Shown here piece after piece: positions 26,231 to 34,180 of a stretch of 61,849 nt of DNA. This DNA comes from Pseudomonadota bacterium (GTDB taxonomy: Bacteria > Desulfobacterota > Desulfarculia > Desulfarculales > Desulfarculaceae). Made by a program: the position numbers and the translations under genes. The stretch is from assembly GCA_018902755.1 (NCBI GenBank), contig JAHIQI010000064.1:1-61849 (forward strand), in the 5' to 3' direction. The notes under the pieces are model-generated. The model ran no database searches and was not told the origin of the DNA. It was given only the letters and a program-made list of their open reading frames with translations. The first letter of the stretch is position 1. Each line of letters begins with the position of its first letter.

Positions 26231-27370
26231 CTATTTGGAAAAAAGGCCCCGCTTCTTTTTCTTGCGGGATTTGGGCTCCGGTTGCTCCTCCGGGGTGGGG
26301 GCGGCCTCGGAGTCGCCCAGGGCGGCCAGCTCTTCCATGAGCTCACGCTGGCGCTTGTTCAGCTTGCGGGGGGTGCGCACCAATAGCTGCACGTACATGT
26401 CGCCCCGGCGGTCGCCCCTGAGGCCCGGCAGGCCCATGCCCTTTATGCGCACCACCTCGCCGCTGTCGGCCCCGGAGGGGATGCTCATGGGCTGGGGGCC
26501 GTCCACCAGGCTATCCACGACCACCTCCTGGCCCAGGGAGGCCTGGAACATGCTCACCTCCAGGCGGCGGTACAGGTCCTTGCCCTGGCGCTCGAAGACC
26601 TTGTGCTGGGCCTCGTGGATCACCACGTAGAGGTCGCCGGGCTCCCCGCCGTTGTAGCCGCCCTCGCCCTCGGCGCGCATGCGCAGGCGCTGGCCGTGGG
26701 CGATGCCCGCCGGGATCTGCACGCTGAGCTCTTTTTCCTCGCGCACCCGGCCCCGGCCCCGGCAGTTGGAGCAGGGGTTGGTGACCACCCGGCCTTCGCC
26801 CCGGCACTGGGGGCAGGTGGTGACCACCCGGAACAGGCCCTGGGCCCTGGCCACCTGGCCCTGGCCGCCGCAGACCTGGCACACCACCGGCTCCTCGCCG
26901 CCGGCCTGGCCGGTGCCGTGGCACTCGGAGCAGGCGGCCTCGCGCTGGATGCTGATGGTCTCGGTGTGGCCGACGGCGATCTGCTCCAGGGTCAGCTCCA
27001 GGTCGTAGCGCAGGTCGCGCCCCGGCCGGGGGCCGCCGGGCCGGGCGGAGGGGCCGCCTCCAAAGCCGTTGAAAAGGCCTTCGAAGATGTCGCCAAAGGC
27101 GCCGAAGATGTCGCCCATGCCGCTGAAGCCCTGGAACCCCGTGTTCTTGAGCCCGTCGTGGCCATAGGTGTCGTAGAGCTGGCGCTTCTCCGGGTCGCGC
27201 AACACCTCGTAGGCCTCGGCGGCCTCCTTGAAGCGGTTTTCGGCCTCGGGATCATCCGGGTTGCGGTCCGGGTGATACTGCAGGGCCATGCGGCGGTAGG
27301 CCTTCTTGATCGTCTCTTGATCGGCCGTCCGCTCGACTTCCAGCGTTTCGTAATAGCAGCGTTTGATCAT
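26231..27370 (-). CDS. dnaJ: Chaperone DnaJ
   Basis: This is an Hsp40 co-chaperone that loads clients onto DnaK and stimulates its ATPase. It has 379 residues: a J domain with HPD at 33-35, a Gly/Phe-rich stretch, four CxxCxGxG repeats (CSECHGTG, CQVCGGQG, CPQCRGEG, CSNCRGRG) and a C-terminal substrate domain ending in a Lys-rich tail. This is the full type I layout. dnaK and grpE are not adjacent. Confidence 0.97.
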   Translation of the reverse strand: MIKRCYYETLEVERTADQETIKKAYRRMALQYHPDRNPDDPEAENRFKEAAEAYEVLRDPEKRQLYDTYGHDGLKNTGFQGFSGMGDIFGAFGDIFEGLFNGFGGGPSARPGGPRPGRDLRYDLELTLEQIAVGHTETISIQREAACSECHGTGQAGGEEPVVCQVCGGQGQVARAQGLFRVVTTCPQCRGEGRVVTNPCSNCRGRGRVREEKELSVQIPAGIAHGQRLRMRAEGEGGYNGGEPGDLYVVIHEAQHKVFERQGKDLYRRLEVSMFQASLGQEVVVDSLVDGPQPMSIPSGADSGEVVRIKGMGLPGLRGDRRGDMYVQLLVRTPRKLNKRQRELMEELAALGDSEAAPTPEEQPEPKSRKKKKRGLFSK

Positions 27371-27394
27371 GGCTGAAAAAAATCTAAGGCAGTC

Positions 27395-27736
27395 TTAGGA
27401 CTGGTCTTTGGATTTCCCGTCCTCTTCGTCGTCCTCGATTTCCTCCTCGGCCTCTTCGGCCAGGGCCGCCGCTTCCAGGGCCATCTGGGCCTGGGCCAGG
27501 CGGTCGCGCTCCCTAGCCTCGGCCTCGGCGCGTTCCTTCTCGGCCTCGGCGGCGCTCACCGGGTAGACGTAGCTCGCCGCGATCTCGCGCAGGGCCACCA
27601 CCACCTCTTTGTTCTTCACCGGGATCATGGGCGGGGCGCCCTCCCGGAGCTGACGCACTCTCTTGGCCGTCAGGTGCACCAACGAAAAGCGGTTGGGCAC
27701 CTCCCTAAGGCAATCTTCCACCGTTACGCGAGCCAT
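27395..27736 (-). CDS. rpoZ: RNA polymerase omega subunit
   Basis: Omega helps fold the beta' subunit and takes part in the ppGpp response. The protein has 113 residues. The N-terminal core matches the family (ARVTVEDCLREVPNRFSLVH, then TAKRVRQL and KEVVVALREIA). Residues from about 62 form a charged, Ala/Glu-rich tail that is longer than usual. It heads a minus-strand set with dnaJ and moaC. Confidence 0.9.
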   Translation of the reverse strand: MARVTVEDCLREVPNRFSLVHLTAKRVRQLREGAPPMIPVKNKEVVVALREIAASYVYPVSAAEAEKERAEAEARERDRLAQAQMALEAAALAEEAEEEIEDDEEDGKSKDQS

Positions 27737-27750
27737 GAATTCCTATCCTT

Positions 27751-29142
27751 CTATTTGGGCCCCGCCGGGGCCTTGGTGTCATTCTTGGGCAGGGTGGGCA
27801 GGCCCTTGAGCATTCCGGCGTCCAAGCCGAAAACCCTGTCGTCGCCCTTGATCTGGGCGCCGAGCAGGCCGCTGGCCTTGTCCACTTGCCCCAAAATCAG
27901 TTGTTTGACCATAACCGTGGCCGCCTTGCCCTCTTGGGTGGCGGGGAGCTTTATGGTCAATTTAATCACTGCAATGGGTTTGTCCAGTCCGGCCAGGCCG
28001 GTGGCGCCCAACAGTTTTTGCCATTTCAGGTTCACTAAATCCCATACCAGCAGACTGGCGACTTCGCCGCTTTTTTCGTCGCCTGGCGGCTGGGTGCGCA
28101 CCCACTGGCCGCCCTCTTTGGCGAACTCGATGGCCTGGCCGCCGCGCTCCACGCTGAGCGCCACCACGTCGTCGCGCTCCACCTTGAACACGCGGCGCTG
28201 GCTCAGCTTGAAGCGGGTCATCTGGCCGAAACGCTCCAGGCTGGTCTTCTTGACCACCATCACCGGGCCGCCGTCCAGGCGGCGCACGTAGCGCTCGTCG
28301 CGGCCGGTCACCTGGCCGCCGATGACCAAACCCTTTTTGCCGCCGCCCTCCAGCTCCAGCACCACCCCGCCCCAGGGCTTGGTAAGGCCCATCTTGTCGG
28401 GATAAATGCCCTGGTCCAGGATGTCCACGGCCATCATGCCGTGCACCATGAACAGCATGTCCTCCACCGCCGTGGGGTCGGCCTCGCCTCCGTCCTCGAA
28501 GCGCCACGCCGGCTTGGCCCCGGTCTTTTCACGGGTAAGGCGGATCACCTGGCCCCCGGTGTTGAGCTCCACCTTGTTCACCGCGCTGACCACGAAGTCC
28601 AAGACCGACTTGTCGCGCATCTCGAACAGGCTGCGGTTCACCGCGCCGCGCACCAACGGCGGCACCAGCCACACCTCTTCGGACCCGGGGGTGGTGGCGT
28701 AGGCGAACTCATTGGTGGGGCTCAGGTGGCCCAGCAAAAGCTCGGCCTTGCCGCCCCCCCGGCTGGTGAGCACCAGCTTGAAGGCGGGCGGCTCCAGCCC
28801 GAACTGCTTCAGGTCGCCCGGCTCTTCGATGCGCGAGGCGATTTGGCTTTCCAAAACCGTGGAGAGCATCTGGCCCACCTGCATGCCGTCGGCGGCGCAC
28901 ACCACCGGCTTGACCATCTCCCAGCGGTGCTCCTTGTCGCGCCGCTCGATGACCATGGCCTTGGGCACCTCGGCCCCGCTTATGCTCAAGCTCTGGATGT
29001 TCAGCGGGTCGTCCATCTGCACCAGGCGGTTGGTTTCGCGCTCGTGCTCCTGGGAGCGGCGGTCCACCTCCCCGCTGAGGAAATACAGGGCCGCGGCCAC
29101 GGCCAAAAACAACACCCAGATTATGACCCGCCGCGCGCTCAC
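27751..29142 (-). CDS. DUF4340 domain protein of the Gld-type ABC system
   Basis: The protein has 463 residues with one N-terminal membrane helix (residues about 5-25) and a large extracytoplasmic part. It has the repeated beta-rich blocks of DUF4340 proteins, for example LTSRGGGKAELLLG and VIRLTREKTG. Its GTG start overlaps the stop of the GldG-like gene (GTGA). DUF4340 proteins commonly travel with the GldA/GldF/GldG ABC set. The substrate of such systems outside gliding bacteria is not established. Confidence 0.85.
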   Translation of the reverse strand: MSARRVIIWVLFLAVAAALYFLSGEVDRRSQEHERETNRLVQMDDPLNIQSLSISGAEVPKAMVIERRDKEHRWEMVKPVVCAADGMQVGQMLSTVLESQIASRIEEPGDLKQFGLEPPAFKLVLTSRGGGKAELLLGHLSPTNEFAYATTPGSEEVWLVPPLVRGAVNRSLFEMRDKSVLDFVVSAVNKVELNTGGQVIRLTREKTGAKPAWRFEDGGEADPTAVEDMLFMVHGMMAVDILDQGIYPDKMGLTKPWGGVVLELEGGGKKGLVIGGQVTGRDERYVRRLDGGPVMVVKKTSLERFGQMTRFKLSQRRVFKVERDDVVALSVERGGQAIEFAKEGGQWVRTQPPGDEKSGEVASLLVWDLVNLKWQKLLGATGLAGLDKPIAVIKLTIKLPATQEGKAATVMVKQLILGQVDKASGLLGAQIKGDDRVFGLDAGMLKGLPTLPKNDTKAPAGPK

Positions 29143-30752
29143 CTTCCCCGCCGCCTTCTAATGATGACCACAATGCCAACCACGGCCAGAACCAGGGGCC
29201 ACGCCACCAGGGGTATCCAGAACAGCAGGCGCTCCTGCACCGGCTGGAGCAGCAGGGGCTGGTTCTTGCGCGCCTTGGCCCGGATGGCCACCAGGTCGTC
29301 GTCGGCCGCCAGCCAGGAGACGCTGTTCAGCGCCAGGTCGTGGTTGCCGGCCAGGTCCAAAAATTCGTTGTTGGCGAAGTCCGCGTCGCCGATTACCACC
29401 AGGCGCGAGCTGCCCTCCGGGCGCTCCTTGCCCTGGGCGGCCTTGCCCTCCTTGTTGAGCGCCGCGCCCAGGCTGATGGGCCCCTTGCGGTCGCCCTGGT
29501 TGGGCTTCAGCTCAATGGGCACCTGCTGGCCCTGGTTCTGCTTCAGCTTGTCCATCTGGGTCTTGTACCAGCTCAGGAAGCTGCCGTAGTCCGTGGCCCA
29601 GGAGGCGGGGCTGGTCTTGACCAGCTCCTCGCCCTTGATGCCCTCGGGCAGGGTGGTGACCAGGGTCACCGAGCGGGCCTGGGGGAAGAAGCAGAAGGTG
29701 CCGCTCATCATCTTGGTGATGTCGTGGAAGCCGTACTCGCTGGCCAGGGGGGCCAGGGGGCTGAGCCCGGCCAGGCGCGAGGCCTGGTCGATGACCAGGT
29801 CGTTGCCCAACTCCACGCCCTTGGCCTTGAGCCACGCCCCCAGCCCACCGTCGGAGCCGGGGTCCAGCAGCAGCAGCACGCTGCCGCCCTTGTCCCAGTA
29901 GGCGCTCAGGCGCTCCATCTCCTGGGGCAGCATGGGCTTTTTGGGCCCGGCCATGACCACTACCGCCGCGTCCGGGGGAACCTGGTCGCTGGTTACCAGC
30001 ATCAGGCTCTTTACCTCGTAGTTCATGCCCTCCAGGGCCTTGCGCAGGGTGGTGAAGTCTTCCTTGCCCACCCCGTCCAGGGAGGGCTCGCCGTGGCCGG
30101 TGAGGAAGTAGATGCGCTTCTTGCCCTTTTTACCCATGCGGATCAGGGCGTTGGTAAGCTCCTGCTCCTCGGGGAGCTGCACCTGCTCCTCACGCCCGCC
30201 GCCCACCAACACCACGGTGCCGTAGTTGCGCACCTTCATGGCCTTGGCCAGGCCGGGCTCCTGGTCCGGGTTGACGAAGCGGTAGGTGAACAGGCGGCTG
30301 GCGTAGGCGTACTTTCCCAGCTCCTCCTCGGCCTGGGGGCGTCCGGCCTGGGTGTCCTTGAAAAAGGCGTAGGCCTTCACCGGAGCCTTGAGGCCCTTCA
30401 GCACCTTGATGGTCTGGGGCGAGAGGGTGTGCGCCGCCCCCTGGCTGAGGTCCCAGCGCACGTGGTGCCTGGCGCCCAGGGCCCCCAGGAACATGACCAG
30501 GGCCACGGCGGCGATGATGGCCACGCCGCTGCCTAGGCCCAGGCGGGCCGAGCGCTTGGCGAAAAACACGCCAACCGCGTCCCGGGCCACCAGGGCGGCC
30601 AGGAGCACGATGAACAGGCCGGCCCCGGCCCCGATGAGGCCCCACCCGCCGTGGCGGATGCTAACCGCGTAGAAAAGTCCTCCGCAGGCCATGACCAGCA
30701 GACCCAGCAGGGCCAGCCACTTGGCCGCGTGGTGTTGCTTCATGCCTTCCAC
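29139..30752 (-). CDS. GldG-like ABC transporter auxiliary protein
   Basis: The protein has 537 residues: three N-terminal membrane helices within about residues 8-95, a long extracytoplasmic domain, and a C-terminal helix before a basic RRRRGR end. The domain has the family patterns DLSQGAAHTLSPQT, RIYFLTGHGEPS and VIGDADFANNEFL. I chose GTG at 30752, with GGAGG seven bases upstream. It overlaps the permease gene by 13 bases. An ATG at 30743 is the alternative. It probably acts as the periplasm-facing partner of the ABC pair. Confidence 0.87.
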   Translation of the reverse strand: MEGMKQHHAAKWLALLGLLVMACGGLFYAVSIRHGGWGLIGAGAGLFIVLLAALVARDAVGVFFAKRSARLGLGSGVAIIAAVALVMFLGALGARHHVRWDLSQGAAHTLSPQTIKVLKGLKAPVKAYAFFKDTQAGRPQAEEELGKYAYASRLFTYRFVNPDQEPGLAKAMKVRNYGTVVLVGGGREEQVQLPEEQELTNALIRMGKKGKKRIYFLTGHGEPSLDGVGKEDFTTLRKALEGMNYEVKSLMLVTSDQVPPDAAVVVMAGPKKPMLPQEMERLSAYWDKGGSVLLLLDPGSDGGLGAWLKAKGVELGNDLVIDQASRLAGLSPLAPLASEYGFHDITKMMSGTFCFFPQARSVTLVTTLPEGIKGEELVKTSPASWATDYGSFLSWYKTQMDKLKQNQGQQVPIELKPNQGDRKGPISLGAALNKEGKAAQGKERPEGSSRLVVIGDADFANNEFLDLAGNHDLALNSVSWLAADDDLVAIRAKARKNQPLLLQPVQERLLFWIPLVAWPLVLAVVGIVVIIRRRRGR

Positions 30753-31507
30753 CGTTTGGCCTCCAGGGTGCGGATGCTAAGGAAAAGGAACAACCCGATA
30801 AACAGGACGAAGTAGACCAGATCGGCGGTGTCCACCAGGCCCTTGGGGAAGCCCTGGAAATGGGTGCCCAGGCTCAGCCCCTTGAGCAGCTCGCCCAGGG
30901 CGGGCTTTACCAGGGGAGCCGCCCAGCCCACCGCCCACAGGATGATCAGGGGCAGGAAACCGGCGAAGGCGGCCACGATCTGGTTTTCGGTCAGGGAACT
31001 GGTCCACAGGCCGAAGGCCACGAAGGCCCCGGCCATGAGCAGAAGCCCGCCGTAGCTGACCGCCAGGGACAGCCAGGGCAGGGGGGTCATGAAGGCCAGC
31101 AGGAAAATCTGCACCCAGGTGGCGGCCACCATGAGGGTCAAGACGCTCCAGGCGGCGAAGAACTTGCCCATGACCACGCTTAAATCGCTGAGGGGGTAGG
31201 AGAGCAGAAGCTCCAGGGTGCCGGACTTGCGCTCCTCGGCCAACAGGCGCATGGTCAACAGCGGCGCGGCGAACAACAGGATCACCGATACGTTGCTGAT
31301 CAACCCGCCCAGCAGATGGTCTTGCAGGTTCAGCTCCATCATCATGGGGTTCTGCATGACCTGCAGGCTGGCCAAAGTGTAGAAGCTGACCCCCGCGTAG
31401 AAGAAGTAGCCGGTCAAGAGCAAAAAGGCCACCAGCACCACGTAGGCCACCGGCGAGTGGAAATAGGCGGCCATCTCCCGGCGGTATATGGCTAGAAAGG
31501 CTCTCAT
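30740..31507 (-). CDS. ABC-2 type permease, GldF-like
   Basis: This is an integral membrane subunit of 255 residues with about six helices. It opens RAFLAIYRREMAAYFHSPVA and contains ERKSGTLELLLSYPLSDLSV, both typical of GldF/NosY-type permeases. The ATG overlaps the ATPase stop by four bases. With the ATPase and the GldG-like and DUF4340 proteins it forms one four-gene transcript. Confidence 0.92.
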   Translation of the reverse strand: MRAFLAIYRREMAAYFHSPVAYVVLVAFLLLTGYFFYAGVSFYTLASLQVMQNPMMMELNLQDHLLGGLISNVSVILLFAAPLLTMRLLAEERKSGTLELLLSYPLSDLSVVMGKFFAAWSVLTLMVAATWVQIFLLAFMTPLPWLSLAVSYGGLLLMAGAFVAFGLWTSSLTENQIVAAFAGFLPLIILWAVGWAAPLVKPALGELLKGLSLGTHFQGFPKGLVDTADLVYFVLFIGLFLFLSIRTLEAKRWKA

Positions 31508-32469
31508 GCCGCCTCCTCCCCGGAGGCGTGCTCCTCGGTGGTCAGTTGCATGAACACCTCTTCCAGGCTGGCCGACACCGGCGAAAGCTCCATGAGCCCG
31601 TGCCCGGCGGCCACCACCGCCTGGGCCACCCGGGCGGCCACCTGGCCGTGGGCCTCGGTCTCCAAGGTGAAGTAGCAGGCCCCTTCCAGATGGGGGCTGG
31701 TCCCGGTGCAGGCCACGCCGTCCACGCCGGGCACCTCCTGAAGCAGGCGGGTGAGCGCCTCCTGGGGTCCTTGCAGGAGCACCTTGAGGCTGGCCCCGCC
31801 TTGTCGCCCGGCCCTGAGCAACTCGATGGGCCCTTCGGCCACCAGGCGGCCCTGGGTGATTATCACCACCTGGGAGCAGGTGGCGGCCACCTCGGGCAGG
31901 ATGTGGCTGCTGAGGATCACCGTCTTAGTCCCGGCGAATCCCTTTATCAGGCTCCTGATCTCCACGATCTGGCCGGGGTCGAAGCCGATGGTGGGCTCGT
32001 CCAGGATCAACACCGGCGGGTCGCCCAACAGGGCCTGGGCCAAGCCCACCCGCTGGCGGTAGCCCTTGGAAAGCTGCTTGATTAGCTGGTGGGCCCTTTT
32101 GGAAATGCCCACCGCCTCCATGACCCGGCCCGCCTCTTTCCTGGACAGGCCGCGGTCCAGCCCCTTGGCCCCGCCCACGAAATACAGGTATTCCTCCACC
32201 CGCATTTCGCTGTACAGCGGCACGTTCTCGGGCATGTAGCCCACGGCCCGCCGGGCGGCCTTGGGCTCCTCCACCACGTCGTGGCCGTTGATAAGGGCCT
32301 GGCCGCTGCTGGGGGGGAAGAAGCCGGTGAGGATGCGCATGGTGGTGGTCTTGCCGGCCCCGTTGGGGCCCAAGAATCCCAAGATCTCGCCTTGGTCCAG
32401 GCTGAAGCTCAGGCGGTCCACCGCCACCGTGGCCCCGAAGCGTTTAGTTAGCTCCCGTACCTCGATCAT
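31504..32469 (-). CDS. ABC transporter ATP-binding protein, GldA-like
   Basis: This is the ATPase subunit of 321 residues. It has Walker A GPNGAGKTT near residue 35, the signature LSKGYRQRVGLAQ, Walker B VLILDEPTIGFDP and the switch His in SSHILPEV. About 90 residues after the core form the regulatory extension seen in GldA/NatA-type proteins. It is the first gene of the four-gene set and starts just after a 135-bp gap. Confidence 0.94.
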   Translation of the reverse strand: MIEVRELTKRFGATVAVDRLSFSLDQGEILGFLGPNGAGKTTTMRILTGFFPPSSGQALINGHDVVEEPKAARRAVGYMPENVPLYSEMRVEEYLYFVGGAKGLDRGLSRKEAGRVMEAVGISKRAHQLIKQLSKGYRQRVGLAQALLGDPPVLILDEPTIGFDPGQIVEIRSLIKGFAGTKTVILSSHILPEVAATCSQVVIITQGRLVAEGPIELLRAGRQGGASLKVLLQGPQEALTRLLQEVPGVDGVACTGTSPHLEGACYFTLETEAHGQVAARVAQAVVAAGHGLMELSPVSASLEEVFMQLTTEEHASGEEAA

Positions 32470-32604
32470 CTAAGCTCCCTGGGTCAAAAAAGTACGATAG
32501 GCATTCCAGGCAGGGCTGAGCCCTCTCAGCCAAGCTATTACTTTTACCAGCAGGCTTGGTGCATGTAAAGGGTTGTTTTTTTACGCACAAGATGCCGAGG
32601 CGCC

Positions 32605-34032
32605 CTAGATTTGGGGGCCACCCTTCACCGGCCCGGCGGCGACGAGGTACAGGGGCCAGGCCCCGAGGGGAAGCTCGGCGGCGGCGGCCAGCTCGTCGTC
32701 GTAAAAGGCCCCCACCCCGCAGCAGCCCATGCCCAGGGCGGTGGCGGCCAAATACAGCCGCTGACCGGCCCGCCCGGCGGCCAGCATGGCCTGGGCGTAG
32801 CCCCGCTCCCCGGCGGTCTGGGCCAGCCGCTTGGGGTCGGCCCACAGCACCAGGTTCAGGGCGGCCCGGCCCACCCAGGCCTGGTCCAAACAGGCCCGCG
32901 CCGCCCGGAGCCGCCGGTCCTGGGGCTCCAGCAGGGCCAGGGCCTTTTCCCGTGGGTGGTAGGAGTAGACCCCGGCGGGCGTCTCCCCGCCCGGCCCCAG
33001 GAGCACCGTGGCCCCCAGCGGCCCGGTCTCGGGCAGGGCGGCCGCCAGAAGCAGGGCGGTTTGGGCGGCGCTGAGGCCCTGGGGCATGAAGTTGCGCCGG
33101 GAGCGCCGGGCCTGCATCACCCGCCCCAGGGACGGGCCGTCCTTGGGAGGGGCGGGCCTCAGGCGTAGGGCCCCCCGAGGGACGGGGTCGCCGGGCCACT
33201 GCAAGGCCGGGCCGGGGGTGTCGCTGCCGCCCAGGGCGGCGGCGGCCAAGATGTGCGAATCGCTTTCCTCCCTGACCGACAGCGGCTCCTCGCGGGGCGG
33301 CTGCCAGGCCGGAAGCCGGGCCGGGCCGCCGTTTTCCACCGCCGCGCCGGCGCTCACCCCGGCCAGCAGGACCTCGCGCTCCGGGGTCAGGCCCAGGAGC
33401 TTGCCGCCGTTCCTGGCCGGGGCCAGGCAGGGGCGCTGCGCCAGGCCGCAGGCGGCCAGGGCCAACTCCAGGCAGGCCAGCAGGTGACCGCCGTCCAAGA
33501 GACAGTAGCGCCAGGCCCGGGTGCGGTACTTCCAGATGCTGCGCCAGGGCAGGGCGGTGATGAAAAAACTCAGCCCGCCGGGCGGGCCGCCCAACACCTC
33601 GGCGGCAGCCCCGGCCAGGTTGCCGGGCCGTATGAGGCGCGGCGCGCCCGCCTCGGGCGCGTAGTGCCACAGGCCGTCCTCCAGCCAGTCCAGGCCCGAG
33701 GCGCACAAATAAAGCTCCGCCGGGTACAGGGCCCCGGCGCTGGCCGGGGAGCGCAGATAGGTGCCGCTCTGGTCCTGGGCGGTGAGCCCGGCGGCCAGGG
33801 CCAGGAGCCCGGCCAGGCCCGCCCGGTCCAGGGGCGGGGCCGTGGCCTCCGGCGCGGGAGGCCAGGCCATGAGGGTGGGCCAAAATTCGGCCTCGAGGGG
33901 CCGAGGGTCGTCCAGGGCCTGGGGGGTGGCGTAGGGATATCGCTTGAAAGGCCAGGGCTGGTTGGCCCAGTCCATGATGCCGCCGCCCATGCTGTGGCGG
34001 CGGTAGGCGGTGCTGGGATGATAAGGCTCCAA
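32605..34032 (-). CDS. SagB/ThcOx-type dehydrogenase with two nitroreductase-fold halves
   Basis: The protein has 475 residues. SagB-type flavoproteins oxidise azolines to azoles in peptide natural products, but many relatives have no known substrate. The N-terminal half shows the SagB pattern SPASAGALYPAELYL with a later WRYCLLDGGHLLACLELA. The C-terminal half repeats the fold with RRSRRNF, GVYSYHP and AGRAGQRLYLAATALGMGCC. TTG at 34032 has AAGGA eight bases upstream. There is no cyclodehydratase or precursor peptide nearby, so an azole product is not supported here. Confidence 0.85.
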   Translation of the reverse strand: MEPYHPSTAYRRHSMGGGIMDWANQPWPFKRYPYATPQALDDPRPLEAEFWPTLMAWPPAPEATAPPLDRAGLAGLLALAAGLTAQDQSGTYLRSPASAGALYPAELYLCASGLDWLEDGLWHYAPEAGAPRLIRPGNLAGAAAEVLGGPPGGLSFFITALPWRSIWKYRTRAWRYCLLDGGHLLACLELALAACGLAQRPCLAPARNGGKLLGLTPEREVLLAGVSAGAAVENGGPARLPAWQPPREEPLSVREESDSHILAAAALGGSDTPGPALQWPGDPVPRGALRLRPAPPKDGPSLGRVMQARRSRRNFMPQGLSAAQTALLLAAALPETGPLGATVLLGPGGETPAGVYSYHPREKALALLEPQDRRLRAARACLDQAWVGRAALNLVLWADPKRLAQTAGERGYAQAMLAAGRAGQRLYLAATALGMGCCGVGAFYDDELAAAAELPLGAWPLYLVAAGPVKGGPQI

Positions 34033-34180
34033 GGCTGCTTCCTTCCCTAGGCGGCGCGGTGGTCCCGGCAGGGTCTCCGTCCGCCTGGCGGCTTAGCTTT
34101 TTCTGGCACCGGGCATACTATAAGCTACTATTATACAAAACATGGGCCCACACCGGGTCCAAGGAGAGCCAGCGGGAATT

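Noticed and set aside
32605..34032. A RiPP (azole peptide) gene cluster around the SagB-like gene
   Set aside because: No YcaO, no precursor-sized peptide with a leader, and the neighbours are an ABC set and GH57 enzymes.
34110..34130. Sigma-54-like TGGCAC before the GH57 genes
   Set aside because: The -12 half reads ATAC instead of TTGC at the needed spacing, so the match is too weak. A plain AT-rich promoter is as likely.
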